DNA of 64,000 nucleotides, taken from assembly GCA_016218815.1 (NCBI GenBank), contig JACRCX010000131.1, positions 53,094 through 117,093 of the forward strand. The letters are read 5' to 3'. This document shows positions 1 through 9,385 of this stretch, piece after piece. Position numbers and translations under genes: made by a program. The notes beneath the pieces were generated by a model. The model saw only the letters and a list, made by a program, of their open reading frames with translations, searched no databases and was not told the origin of the DNA. Origin of the DNA: Deltaproteobacteria bacterium (GTDB lineage Bacteria > Myxococcota_A > Polyangia > DRWM01 > JAAZOP01). Each line of letters opens with the position of its first letter. The stretch's first letter is position 1.

Positions 1-246
1 GACACCGTCAAGGAGTTCCTCGGACCGGCGCTCTTCAAGCGCTTCGACACCTACGTCGCCCACCTCGCCCGCGGCGCCGCTCGCGGGCGCGCCGTCGTCG
101 ATATCTGCTCCAACGACGACGTCTTCAAGGAGTTCGCCAGCGACGTCCGCTCCTTCGCCAAGGGCTACCAGAAACCCTCCTTCAGCAAGGACAAGCGGAG
201 CCTGATCAAGCTGCGCGCCTTCTTCGAGGCCAAGTTGCCCGAGTGA
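1..246 (+). CDS. C-terminal end of an unidentified protein (5' end outside window)
   Basis: An open frame runs from the first base to a TGA and gives the last 81 residues of a protein that starts outside the window. The tail is soluble and charged, rich in Lys, Asp and Phe, and ends in FFEAKLPE. I recognise no family. It lies 25 nt upstream of the Fe-S oxidoreductase in the same direction, so the two may share a transcript. Codon use matches the neighbouring real genes, with strong G/C at third positions. Without the N-terminus no function can be assigned. Confidence 0.6.
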   Translation, partial: DTVKEFLGPALFKRFDTYVAHLARGAARGRAVVDICSNDDVFKEFASDVRSFAKGYQKPSFSKDKRSLIKLRAFFEAKLPE

Positions 247-271
247 TCCGGAACACGTCCAGGAGCCAGTC

Positions 272-2353
272 ATGAACCCCGTAGCGATGGGAATCCTCTT
301 GGCCGTCGCGTGGTCGGCCTTCCTCTGGTCCGCCGCTCGCCGCTGGAAGCTCATGGCCGGCGCCGGCAGGCCCGAGCCGCGATGGGATCGCCTGTGGCAA
401 CGCCTCACCGGCACCGTCCGCTTCGCCTTCGCCCAGTGGAGGATGCCCGCCTATCCCCTCACCGGCATCGCCCACATCCTCATCTTCTGGGGCTTCCTCG
501 TCCTCCTCTTGCGCTCCCTCATCCTCTGGGGCCGCGGCTTCGACCCCGGGTTCGACTTCTGGGTCCTCGGCATCCATTCCCTCCCCGGCAAGCTCTACTC
601 CGTGGCCAAGGACGGGTTCGCCGTCGCCGTCTTCGCCGCCGCCTTCGTCGCCCTCGTCAACCGCGTCTTCTTCCGCCCCAAGCGCCTCACCCAGTCCTTC
701 GAGGCCGTCCTGATCCTCCTCATCATCACGACCATGATGGTCGCCGACGTCTTCTACGACGCGGCCGACGTCTCCCTCCGCCACCTCGCCGCGGGCACCC
801 CGGTCCTGTTCCACAAGTCCGAGCCCGCCGGCTCGCTGCTCGCCCTGGGCCTGGCCAAGCTCCACCTCTCCCAGCACACCCTCCACCTGCTCGCCCAGAC
901 CGGCTTCTGGGCCCACTCCTGCCTCGTCCTCCTCTTCCTCAACCTCCTCCCCTACGGCAAGCACTTCCACGTCCTCACCGCCATCCCCAACGTCTTCTTC
1001 CGCGACCTGCGCCCCCGTGGGCGCCTCGCCCCCATCGCCGACATCGAGAACCAGGAGTCGTTCGGCGCCAGCAAGATCACCGACTTCACCTGGAAGGCCA
1101 TGCTCGACATGTACTCCTGCACCGAGTGCGGGCGCTGCACCGACCACTGCCCCGCCAACCGCACCGGCAAGAAACTCTCCCCCAAACACCTCACGCTCGA
1201 CCTGCGCGACAACCTCTACGCCCGCTCCGCCGAGCTCATCGGCCCCATCGAATCCGGCCACCCCGCCGGCGATGCCACCGACGACACGTCCCCGACCGGG
1301 AAGCCGAAGCACGCCTCCGAGACCCTCGTCCCCGACGTCATCGATCCCGACGTCCTCTGGGCCTGCACCACCTGCCGCGCCTGCGAGCAGGAGTGCCCCG
1401 TCTTCATCAGCTACGTCGACAAGATCCTCGAACTGCGCCGCAACCTCGTGCTCGAGCGCGGCGAGGTCCCGGCCGCGCTGGCCACCGCCCTGCGCGGCAT
1501 CGAGACCAACTCCAACCCGTGGAACATCTCGGCCATGGACCGCGCCAAGTGGGCCGAGGGGCTCGACGTGCCGACGATGGCCGAGACCGACGGCAAGGGG
1601 ATCGACTACCTCCTGTGGGTCGGCTGCGCCGCCAGCTTCGACGACCGCGCCAAGAAGATCGCCCGCGCCACCGTCGCCCTGCTGCGCCAGGCCGGCGTCT
1701 CCTTCGCCATCCTCGGCGAGGAAGAGCAGTGCACCGGCGACATCGCGCGGCGCGCCGGCAACGAGTACCTCTTCCAGACCCTGGCCCAGGCCAACGTCGA
1801 GACCCTGAACAAGTACCGCGTCCGCCGCATCATCACCGTCTGCCCCCACTGCTTCAACACGCTGGCCAACGAGTACCCCGACTTCGGCGGCTACTATCGC
1901 GTCATCAGCCACGGCGAGTTCCTCGCCCAGCTCGTCAAGGACGGCAAGCTCACCATCGAGCGCAAGGTCCGCGAGCGCACCGTGTACCACGACTCGTGCT
2001 ACCTCGGCCGCTACAACGACGTCTACGAGGGCCCGCGCGACGTGCTGCGTCAGGCCGGCGTCGAGCTGGTCGAGGCGCCCGAGCACCACGAGCGCGGCTT
2101 GTGCTGCGGCGCCGGCGGCGCCCAGTACTTCATGGAGGAGCAGACCTCCGACCGCATGAATGTCGCGCGCACCACCCAGATCCTCGCCTCCGACCCCAAG
2201 CTCATCGCCACCGCCTGCCCCTTCTGCATGACCATGCTCACCGACGGCCTCAAGGCCAAGAGCCTCGAGGAATCCATCCGCCAGCTCGACATCGCCGAGG
2301 TCCTGCTCGAGGCCTGTGGCGATGGCGCGCCCCCTGCCAAGGCGGACGCGTAG
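272..2353 (+). CDS. Membrane-anchored heterodisulfide-reductase-like Fe-S oxidoreductase
   Basis: A 693-residue protein. Residues about 1-250 hold roughly five hydrophobic segments and resemble the nitrate-reductase gamma/HdrE type of membrane anchor. Two 4Fe-4S clusters follow: CTECGRCTDHCP near residue 285 and CTTCRACEQECP near 365. The C-terminal half has two cysteine-rich CCG domains, seen as VGCAAS, VCPHCFNT, HDSCYLGRYND, GLCCGAGG and ACPFCMTM. Related proteins pass electrons between the quinone pool and soluble carriers such as ETF or thiol/disulfide partners. The physiological partner here is unknown, since no etf or hdr gene is visible. The ATG follows a CAGGAG-like ribosome site. The family assignment is secure; the reaction is inferred. 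Confidence 0.85.
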   Translation: MNPVAMGILLAVAWSAFLWSAARRWKLMAGAGRPEPRWDRLWQRLTGTVRFAFAQWRMPAYPLTGIAHILIFWGFLVLLLRSLILWGRGFDPGFDFWVLGIHSLPGKLYSVAKDGFAVAVFAAAFVALVNRVFFRPKRLTQSFEAVLILLIITTMMVADVFYDAADVSLRHLAAGTPVLFHKSEPAGSLLALGLAKLHLSQHTLHLLAQTGFWAHSCLVLLFLNLLPYGKHFHVLTAIPNVFFRDLRPRGRLAPIADIENQESFGASKITDFTWKAMLDMYSCTECGRCTDHCPANRTGKKLSPKHLTLDLRDNLYARSAELIGPIESGHPAGDATDDTSPTGKPKHASETLVPDVIDPDVLWACTTCRACEQECPVFISYVDKILELRRNLVLERGEVPAALATALRGIETNSNPWNISAMDRAKWAEGLDVPTMAETDGKGIDYLLWVGCAASFDDRAKKIARATVALLRQAGVSFAILGEEEQCTGDIARRAGNEYLFQTLAQANVETLNKYRVRRIITVCPHCFNTLANEYPDFGGYYRVISHGEFLAQLVKDGKLTIERKVRERTVYHDSCYLGRYNDVYEGPRDVLRQAGVELVEAPEHHERGLCCGAGGAQYFMEEQTSDRMNVARTTQILASDPKLIATACPFCMTMLTDGLKAKSLEESIRQLDIAEVLLEACGDGAPPAKADA

Positions 2354-2369
2354 GGCAGAAGAGCACCGG

Positions 2370-2510
2370 TTTTCAGTTTTCAGTCTTCAGTTTCCGGTTC
2401 TCAGTTCGGCACCCGGCCGATCCCAACCTCCGGCCCCAGGATGCCGCCGGGCGCCACGACCGGGCCCGGGTCGGGAAACTGAAAACTGAAGACTGAAGAC
2501 TGAAAACTGA
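2370..2510. repeat. Inverted tandem-word repeat (CTGAAAACTGAAGA)
   Basis: Left arm 2370-2395 and right arm 2474-2510 are inverted copies of tandem 7-base words of the type ACTGAAA/ACTGAAG. They flank about 80 nt of ordinary GC-rich DNA. The arms are far more AT-rich than the surroundings, so they did not arise from drift of coding sequence. Paired RNA would form a long stem between the oxidoreductase gene and fliO, so a terminator role is possible. There is no U-tract. Confidence 0.8.
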
Positions 2511-2546
2511 TTGCCCCCCCAACTGCCTTCTGCTTAGCTCGCCCGC

Positions 2547-2951
2547 GTGCAACCTCCCGCCTCCCCCACTCCTGCCCCCGACCTCCCCGCCGACCCCTAC
2601 CCCTTCCTGGATCTCCTCGTTACCCTCCTCGTCTTCCTCGCCATCATCCTCGCCGCCTGGCTCGCCGCCCGCTGGCTGATGCGCCGCATGTACGGGCCCG
2701 GCGCCGCCTCCGGTGGACGCCTCCGTGTCGTCGAACGCGTCCCGCTCGAGCCGCGCCGCACCCTGTACCTCGTCGAAGCCGGCGAGAAGCTCCTCCTCAT
2801 CGGCTCCACCGATCACGACGTCCGCGTCCTCTCCGAGTTCACCCGCGACCAGCTCCCGGCCCCCGCCACGCCCGAGCGCCGCTCGTTCCTCGACACCCTG
2901 CGCGCCGTGGGCCACAAGTCGGGTCACGGCGGCGACACCCCCGCCCCGTGA
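2547..2951 (+). CDS. fliO: FliO-family flagellar biosynthesis protein
   Basis: A 134-residue protein starting at GTG. The N-terminus is proline-rich (residues 1-20). One transmembrane helix follows at about 22-45 (LLVTLLVFLAIILAAWLAA), then the compact cytoplasmic FliO domain with RLRVVERVPLEPRRTLYLVE and LLLIGSTDHDVRVLSEF, which is characteristic of the family. FliO helps assemble the FliPQR core of the flagellar export gate. Here it stands alone: no fliN, fliP or fliQ is adjacent. It may belong to a dispersed flagellar system or to a T3SS-like remnant. The assignment rests on the helix plus beta-strand pattern. Confidence 0.7.
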   Translation: MQPPASPTPAPDLPADPYPFLDLLVTLLVFLAIILAAWLAARWLMRRMYGPGAASGGRLRVVERVPLEPRRTLYLVEAGEKLLLIGSTDHDVRVLSEFTRDQLPAPATPERRSFLDTLRAVGHKSGHGGDTPAP

Positions 2952-3030
2952 CCGCGGAGCACGGATGACCGACCGCCGAAAGCGTCCGCAACGACTTCCG
3001 GCCGTCTCGCGGCCTGCCGTCCGACCCGAC

Positions 3031-3060
3031 CGAGAACCGAGAACTGAGAACCGAGAACCG
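3031..3060 (+). repeat. Tandem 7-base word repeat (GAGAACC/GAGAACT)
   Basis: Four consecutive 7-base words (CGAGAAC, CGAGAAC, TGAGAAC, CGAGAAC) lie between fliO and the Hsp90-like gene. They are of the same kind as the tandem words elsewhere in intergenic DNA of this window. No reading frame or regulatory motif is seen in them. Confidence 0.75.
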
Positions 3061-3113
3061 GCGCCCGGCCTTCCCCGTGAATCGCGGCCGCTCGGCTCCT
3101 CGCAGGACCTTCC

Positions 3114-4754
3114 ATGGCCATGACGCCGTCCGCCCCTCCCTCCGCCCCGCTCGCCCCCGACGCCGGCAGCGCCCTGGAGACCCTCGTCCACCAGTTCGCC
3201 GACCCGCTCTCCTTCTTCCGCGAGCTGATCCAGAACGCCGTCGACGCCGGCAGCCGCGAGGTCGAGGTCCGCTTCGAGTACGAGCCGCCGCAGGGCGGCG
3301 GCGAGGGTGCCATGATCGTTCATGTCGACGACTGGGGCGAAGGCATGGACCGCGCGATCATCGATACCCAGCTCACCCGGCTGTTCAGCTCCAGCAAGGA
3401 AGGCGACCTCACCAAGATCGGCAAGTTCGGCATCGGCTTCGTCTCCGTCTTCGCCCTCGACCCCGACGCCGTCTGCGTCGATACCTCGCGCGGCGGCGAG
3501 AACTGGCGCGTCCTGTTCCGCAAGGACAGGACGTTCTCCCGCATCGCGCGCGACGAGCCGGTGGAAGGCACGAAGGTCCGCCTCATCAAGTCCGCCTCGC
3601 ACAAGGACTTCGAGAAGCTGCGGGACCGCGCGCGCGAGGTGGTCGCCTTCTGGTGCCGCCACCTCCCGGCCGAGGTGCGCTTCGACGGCAAGCGCATCAA
3701 CGAGCCGCTGGATCTCGACCTGCCGGTCACCGTGCGGCACGCCGAGACGGACACCGAGGTCGTCGCGGGCTACACCGTCGATGGAGCGTCCTTCTCCGGC
3801 TACTACAACAAGGGCCTCACCCTCCTGGAAGAGCAGGGCGGGCCCTTCCCCGGCGTCGCCTTCAAGCTCAGCTCGCGCTACCTCGAGCACACCCTGACCC
3901 GCGACAACGTCGTGCGCGACCGGAACTTCGACAAGGCGATGGGCATCGTGAAGGAGCTCGTCGAGCGCGAGCTGCCGGCCCGGCTGTTCGAGCGGCTCGA
4001 GGAGGAAGCGGCGCGGGATCCCGGCTCCGACGCCGCCGGGAGGCTGTACCTGCTGGCGGCCCACCGGTTGGGCCGGAACCCGCGCGCGCTCGCCGCATCG
4101 TCCGATCGGCGCGTGTTCCGTGACCTGGCCGGCGCGCCCGTGACGCTCGGCACCGTCCGCGACGCCGCGCGGCACGGCCGCCTCGAACGCTCCGTGCCGG
4201 GCTCGGCCGTGGGCGACGCGCTGGCGAGCGACGGAAGGCTCGTGCTGGACGTGCCCGCGGGCGGACCGGCCGCCGCGATGCTCGTGAGCCTGTTCGGCCT
4301 CTCTTCCACCGGCGCGGACGAGCGGCTGTGCCGCCCGCTGCCTCTCGAGGCCGAGCGGACCCCCGCCGGGGCCGGGGCCCTCTGCCGTGCGACCGCGGAC
4401 CTGCTCCGCGCGCGGAAGACGAAGCTCTCCGGCGTCCACCTGGCCCGCTTCGATACCCCCGCCTCCCGCATCGCCGACCGCGTCGCCGTCACGCAGCGCA
4501 CGTTCGGCGAGACGACGCCGCTCGACGAGGCGCGCAAGCTCGGCGCCTCGGTCTTCTCCCGCAAGCGCGCGCTGGTGCTCAACGCCGCCCATCCCGCGAT
4601 CGCGCGGCTGCTCGTCCTCGCCCCGCGCGAGGCCGAGCTGGCCGCCTACCTGGGCCTGAAGCTGTTCTTCCTCGGCGACCGGCTCGATGCCGCCCTCGAC
4701 GCCGAGCTCGTCCTGCGGGCGATGGAGGCGCGATGCCGGCGGCCGACCGACTGA
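3114..4754 (+). CDS. Hsp90-like GHKL ATPase
   Basis: A 546-residue protein. Residues about 15-200 carry the Bergerat ATP-binding fold in its Hsp90 form: ELIQNAVDAG (Glu and Asn of motif N), VDDWGEGMD (DxGxG motif), LFSSSKEGD and IGKFGIGFVSVFAL (lid and G2 box, close to Hsp90 IGQFGVGF), and GTKVRLI. All key nucleotide-binding residues are present, so ATP binding and hydrolysis are expected. The remaining 340 residues do not look like a normal Hsp90 middle domain. The stop codon overlaps the start of the next gene by 22 nt, so the two products are probably made together. It is not HtpG itself; the role is unknown. Confidence 0.8.
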   Translation: MAMTPSAPPSAPLAPDAGSALETLVHQFADPLSFFRELIQNAVDAGSREVEVRFEYEPPQGGGEGAMIVHVDDWGEGMDRAIIDTQLTRLFSSSKEGDLTKIGKFGIGFVSVFALDPDAVCVDTSRGGENWRVLFRKDRTFSRIARDEPVEGTKVRLIKSASHKDFEKLRDRAREVVAFWCRHLPAEVRFDGKRINEPLDLDLPVTVRHAETDTEVVAGYTVDGASFSGYYNKGLTLLEEQGGPFPGVAFKLSSRYLEHTLTRDNVVRDRNFDKAMGIVKELVERELPARLFERLEEEAARDPGSDAAGRLYLLAAHRLGRNPRALAASSDRRVFRDLAGAPVTLGTVRDAARHGRLERSVPGSAVGDALASDGRLVLDVPAGGPAAAMLVSLFGLSSTGADERLCRPLPLEAERTPAGAGALCRATADLLRARKTKLSGVHLARFDTPASRIADRVAVTQRTFGETTPLDEARKLGASVFSRKRALVLNAAHPAIARLLVLAPREAELAAYLGLKLFFLGDRLDAALDAELVLRAMEARCRRPTD

Positions 4755-7700
4755 TCGACGAGCTGCGCGCCGACGGCCGCCAGGACTCCGATGGCGCCTT
4801 CACGCTCGATCGCGACAAGGCCCGCGAGAAGCTGCGCCAGTTCCAGCTCCCCGACCCGCGCCGCTACGTCCTCCTGCTCGTCGAGGCCGCCGTGCTCAAG
4901 GGCGCCACCCGCATCGACTTCGCCATCGACGCCGACGACATGGAGCTGCGCTGCGACGGGCGCCCGTTCGGCGCCGCCGACTTCGAGCAGATCTACGCCT
5001 CGATGTTCACCCCCGCCGACACCGACGACCTGCGCGCCCGCCGCCAGCTCGCCCTCGGCCTCAACGCCGCCATGGCCCTCCACCCCCGCCACGTCCGCGT
5101 CGAATGCGGCGACGGCGAGACCGGCGCGACCCTCGAGCTGCGTCCCAAACGGCCCGATCGTATCGATGCCGCGGCCCGCGTTCCGGCCGGCACCGTGATC
5201 CGCGTCAAGGACCGCTTCCGCCCCGGCCTCGCCGTCCGCTTCTTCCGCAACCTCCACGATCGCCTGGCCGAGGAGACCTGCCTCCGCGCCGCGTGCCGCT
5301 ACGCCCGCTGCGACGTGCGCCTGGAAGGCCGGCCGCTCGCGGTCGGCCGCGAGCAGGACCTCGCCGAGGCAGGCGGCCTGCACGCCGAGTTCGCCGCCGC
5401 AGACCTCCGCGGCTTCGTCCTGCTGCGTCCGCGCGCGCCGGACCGCGCCCGGGTGCGCCTCGTGAGCAACGGCGTCCTCATCGCCGAGCACGAGGAGATC
5501 GAGCTGCCGCCCGGCTTCGTCTGCGTCGTGGAAGGCCCGCGCCTGCGCAAGGACGTCTCCCAGCAGGACATCGTCCGCGACGACGCCCACCAGGACGCCG
5601 TCAACGCGGCGTCCCGCGCCTGCGATGAAGTGCTCGCGCTGCTCTGCGACCGCTGGGGCGACGGCTGGGACGAGGCGACGACGACCTGGGCCCGCGACCT
5701 CCTCCGCTCGGCCGCCGAACGCTGCGCCGGCGCGTTCCGCGAGCACGTCCAGAAGGGTGCGCCCTTGGCCGTTTTTTCGGCGAAGCTCCTCGCCGCGCCG
5801 CTCTTCGCGACGGCGCACGGCGAGTTCATCCCGCTGGCGCGGGTGGTCGAGGAGGCGCGGCGCTACGGCGAGTGCGAGTACACGCGGGAGCCGTGCCCGA
5901 CGCGCTTCGAGGACGGCCGCGCCGTCCTGCTCCTGCCCGACCACAACCTCGATCCGTTCCTCGCCCGCGTACTCTGCGTCAAGCTCAACGACGCCACCCG
6001 CTGGCTGCACCACCTCGAGCGGCAGGCCACGCTCCGCGCGGCCTTTCTTCAGCGCCGCGCGTCCCCGGTGCTCCCCGACCGGAAGCTGCGCTTCCGCCGC
6101 CCGTTCTCCCGCACCGAACGGCCGGCCGGGAACGACACCGTCGTCAGGAAGGTGGAGGGCGAGGTCGGTGTCGACCTGCAGCCGGGCCGGTCCGCCACCC
6201 TGCGCCTGATCTCGTCGGGCTGCCTCCTGGGCGAACGCACCGGAGACGCCTCGCTCGGCGGCCTGGCCATCGTCGTCGAGGGCGCGTTCGCGCCCAACCG
6301 GGACTTCGACGACGCGCTCAACGACGAGCCGCTGGCCCACGCGCTGTTCGCCGCCGCCGATCAGCTCGAGCCGCTCTTCCGCGGCCTCGCCGCCGACCTG
6401 CTGAACACGGCCGTCCCGTGGACCACGCCCCCGCCCGGATCCCTGAAGGGCTGGCTCCACGCCGCGCTCGTCCCCGGCCTCGGTTTCCACCTGCTGCGGA
6501 TGTTCCGCTTCGAGCCCGCCGACGCGCAACGGTTCTGCGAGCAGGCCGAGGGCCGCGCGGAACGCTTCCTCCCGACCCTCGGCGTCGGCCGCCTCCGCGA
6601 GCCGCCCCCTCCCGCGGGCGGCCCGACGCGGCCGGCCTCGCCGGGCGTCCATCCCGTTGCGCTCCTGCCCCTCTTCCCCGCGCTCGGCGTGCCGCAGTCC
6701 CGCTCGCCCAACGGCGCGGGCTTGCGGAGCCTCTCCGGGATCGAGGCCGAGCTTGCACGCGCCGGCTCGATCGGCTGGTGTACCGGCCCCGTCGCCCCGG
6801 GTGTCGCGGCGCCGTCCCCCATCCTGGTCCTCGACGCCCCGTCCCGCGAGCTGCTCGTGCGCGTGTTCGGCGCCGAGGCGCTGCGGGACGCCAACGTCGA
6901 GCTGTCGCAGCGCGCGGCCGCCGTGGTGCACGCCCTCTCCACGGCCGAGCCCGTCGCGGTCCCGGGGGAGCTGCTGGCGGACGTCCCCCTCGCCGGTGAC
7001 GGCTTCGCCGGCTCTCTCGCCGTGCAGTTGGAGGCCGCTTCGCCGCTGCCGGAGGGCGCGCGAAGCTGGCCGCCGCAGCTCCGCGTGCGGATCCTGCGCG
7101 AGCGGCGCCCGCTGGCCAGAAGGTCGTTCCTCGTTCCGTTCGGTCCCCTGCGCGGTGTCGTCAACGCCGACGCCATCCGCCCCAACGCCCTGTGGAACGA
7201 CGTCGATGACCCGGAGACGACGGCCCGGATCGGAGACGCCGCCCGCCGCGTCTCGGGAAAGTTGCTCGCCACGCTCCGCCGCAGGCTCGGCGAGCTGCCG
7301 CCCGACCGGCGTCGCGCCGCCGCCGCCTTCCTGCTCGCCGCCGCCGCGTCGCCCTTCCCCCGGGCCTCGTTCCGCGCGACCTGGCGCCGGCTGTGGGAGG
7401 CGAACGCGCCGCCGGCCGCGCTGGAGGCGTATCGCGGGCTCCTGGCGCGCGCGGCGGGCCACGACCTGTCCGACGTGTCGGCCGCGCTGGAGCTGCTGAC
7501 CAGCGTCACCGGAGGGCTGACCGTCGCCGCGGCGGACTTCCCCGCGGCCCTCGATGACCTGCTCATGGACTCCCCCGTGCCGAAGGACGCGCCTCGCGGC
7601 GATCTCGTGGCGCGCCTGTTCGACGACTGGCTCGCCGGCGCCGGCCCCGGAACGCCGTCGGACGCCGCCCTTCCCGTCCCCCCGGTGCTGGCCGATGCGC

Positions 7701-9355
7701 CCCTGCTGGAGTCGATCGACCACCGGCCCGTGACGCTGGCCCAGGCGGCCGCGCTGTCGGCGGCGGCGGGGCGCATCCCGTTCATGCCCGACACGGCCCC
7801 CGATCCCTGGCCCGATCCGCCGGCCGATGGGGGAACCGTCCTGCGGCTCGACGAAAGGACGCGCGACGTCCTGCCCCGGATCCTCGGTCCCGTCCGCCTG
7901 GACGACGTGCGGATGGAGCTGCGTCGGGCCCGGCGCGTCCAGGCGCTCGGCACGCTGCCCGCGCTCCGGCGCATCGCGCTCGAGGACGGGACCGCGATCG
8001 TTGCCGAGCCGATCGCCACCAACGCGGTGATCGGAGAAGTCGGGCTCGACGCGACGCACGACGGCAGGACCGGACTCAAGCTGACCATCTGCACCAAGAA
8101 GCGCCGGCTGCTGACGGTCCCGGTGCCGTGCGCCGCAGCCTTGCACGCGGTCGTCGATGACGACGGGCTGGGCGTGGACCCCGACGCGCTCGGCGGCGTC
8201 GGCCAACCCGACATCGACCGCCTCGCCGCCCTCTGCACCGGCCTCCTGCCCCGCCTCGTGCGCAAGCTCGCCGACCGGTGGCCGGAGCTGCCGCCCGACT
8301 CGCGAAGAACGGCCTGGGCGCATCTCCTGGACTACCTCCGCGCCTCCCCTCCTCCGCCGCCCCCGGCGACCCGGGACGACCTCGCCGACCGGCTCGCCCG
8401 GCTCGACGGGTTCGTCCTGGCGGACGGCCGGACCGCGACGCTGGACGACCTCGCCGCACTCGCCCGCCGCGCCGGTCGTCTCGTGCAAGTCGCCCCGGAC
8501 GAAGTGCACGGCGTGCCCGAAGACCTGCGGCCGCTGGTCGTCGCCGTCCGGCCCTTCGAGGCCTCCGCCCTCGACGCGCTGTTCCCGCAGAGCCTCTCGG
8601 CGTCGGCGCTGACCGCCGTCGAATGGCAGGCGCTCCGTCCCCGCCCCGCGACGCCCCCCGCTTCCCCGAACCGCGAGCTTCAGCGAGCGGATAGCCCCGC
8701 CCTCCCTCCCCCGGACCGCGTCCTTCAGGTTCCGGCTCCGGAAGATTCCCGGCCGCGGGCTGGCCCCGAAGGGACTCGGCGGCTGAGCCGCCGAGCAGCC
8801 CGCGGTTCGGATGGGGAGACGTACCCCGCGACCGCCGGCGAGCCCGTCGCCGCTGCCGATCCCCGGAGCCCGCAGCCCGCAGCCCCCCTCGCCCCCGCCG
8901 CCCCCGTCCTGTCGGCGGTTCGGCCCGCGGCGGCCGAGCTGGAGCACGGCGACGCCCCGCCGGCCGGATCGCCCGTCGAGTTCTCCGTCGAGCTGCGCTT
9001 CCTGGACGCCGTGCGCGCGGAGCTGCGACGGCGCCTGCCTTGGCTCGGCGCCGGGCTGCGGGCCGGCGGGTCGGCCGACGCCGCGCCCCAGACCTGGGAC
9101 GCCGTGGATCTGGCCATCGTGCGCGGCTCGCCCTCCACCGTCGCCTCTGTCCGCGGTCGTTCGCTTTCCCTGCACCTGGAGAACCCCGCCGTGCAGCTCG
9201 CGATGCAGCGCTTCGAGAAAGACCTCATCGTGCTGTCCTTCCTCGTCTCCGCGCTCTACACGGTCTTCAACGTCCACTCCGCCGCCGTCACCGACGCCGA
9301 CGAGGTGGAGTTCCAGCAGGCGTTGGGGGGCGAGCCCGCGGGGCCTGTCGCTTGA
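4733..9355 (+). CDS. Giant partner protein with degenerate GHKL-like N-terminus
   Basis: A 1,540-residue protein. The frame is open further upstream, but ATG 4733 is chosen because it overlaps the preceding stop by 22 nt and begins a sensible sequence (MPAADRLIDELRADGRQ). Residues about 30-260 echo a GHKL ATPase in the same order as its neighbour: LLLVEAAVLKGATRIDF in place of the ELxxNAxDA helix, a CDGRPF turn in place of DxGxG, and LGLNAAMAL in place of the G2 box. The catalytic Glu/Asn and DxGxG residues are missing, so it looks like a pseudo-ATPase. The rest repeats similar alpha/beta units. A Pro/Arg-rich linker lies near residues 1305-1390, followed by a final domain with hydrophobic helices. 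No signal peptide is visible. Function unknown. Confidence 0.8.
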   Translation: MPAADRLIDELRADGRQDSDGAFTLDRDKAREKLRQFQLPDPRRYVLLLVEAAVLKGATRIDFAIDADDMELRCDGRPFGAADFEQIYASMFTPADTDDLRARRQLALGLNAAMALHPRHVRVECGDGETGATLELRPKRPDRIDAAARVPAGTVIRVKDRFRPGLAVRFFRNLHDRLAEETCLRAACRYARCDVRLEGRPLAVGREQDLAEAGGLHAEFAAADLRGFVLLRPRAPDRARVRLVSNGVLIAEHEEIELPPGFVCVVEGPRLRKDVSQQDIVRDDAHQDAVNAASRACDEVLALLCDRWGDGWDEATTTWARDLLRSAAERCAGAFREHVQKGAPLAVFSAKLLAAPLFATAHGEFIPLARVVEEARRYGECEYTREPCPTRFEDGRAVLLLPDHNLDPFLARVLCVKLNDATRWLHHLERQATLRAAFLQRRASPVLPDRKLRFRRPFSRTERPAGNDTVVRKVEGEVGVDLQPGRSATLRLISSGCLLGERTGDASLGGLAIVVEGAFAPNRDFDDALNDEPLAHALFAAADQLEPLFRGLAADLLNTAVPWTTPPPGSLKGWLHAALVPGLGFHLLRMFRFEPADAQRFCEQAEGRAERFLPTLGVGRLREPPPPAGGPTRPASPGVHPVALLPLFPALGVPQSRSPNGAGLRSLSGIEAELARAGSIGWCTGPVAPGVAAPSPILVLDAPSRELLVRVFGAEALRDANVELSQRAAAVVHALSTAEPVAVPGELLADVPLAGDGFAGSLAVQLEAASPLPEGARSWPPQLRVRILRERRPLARRSFLVPFGPLRGVVNADAIRPNALWNDVDDPETTARIGDAARRVSGKLLATLRRRLGELPPDRRRAAAAFLLAAAASPFPRASFRATWRRLWEANAPPAALEAYRGLLARAAGHDLSDVSAALELLTSVTGGLTVAAADFPAALDDLLMDSPVPKDAPRGDLVARLFDDWLAGAGPGTPSDAALPVPPVLADAPLLESIDHRPVTLAQAAALSAAAGRIPFMPDTAPDPWPDPPADGGTVLRLDERTRDVLPRILGPVRLDDVRMELRRARRVQALGTLPALRRIALEDGTAIVAEPIATNAVIGEVGLDATHDGRTGLKLTICTKKRRLLTVPVPCAAALHAVVDDDGLGVDPDALGGVGQPDIDRLAALCTGLLPRLVRKLADRWPELPPDSRRTAWAHLLDYLRASPPPPPPATRDDLADRLARLDGFVLADGRTATLDDLAALARRAGRLVQVAPDEVHGVPEDLRPLVVAVRPFEASALDALFPQSLSASALTAVEWQALRPRPATPPASPNRELQRADSPALPPPDRVLQVPAPEDSRPRAGPEGTRRLSRRAARGSDGETYPATAGEPVAAADPRSPQPAAPLAPAAPVLSAVRPAAAELEHGDAPPAGSPVEFSVELRFLDAVRAELRRRLPWLGAGLRAGGSADAAPQTWDAVDLAIVRGSPSTVASVRGRSLSLHLENPAVQLAMQRFEKDLIVLSFLVSALYTVFNVHSAAVTDADEVEFQQALGGEPAGPVA

Positions 9356-9385
9356 CTACTACCAGGAGATTCGCATGCTCCTGCC

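Noticed and set aside
206..2089. Long minus-strand open frame opposite the Fe-S oxidoreductase
   Set aside because: It is Val/Gly/Glu/Ala-rich antisense of a gene with strong G/C third positions; the plus frame has clear cluster motifs.
4646..9277. Very long minus-strand frame opposite the giant gene
   Set aside because: Composition is the antisense of high-GC coding sequence (Gly, Arg, Glu, Val). It has no domain or start context, while the plus frame overlaps the ATPase gene properly.
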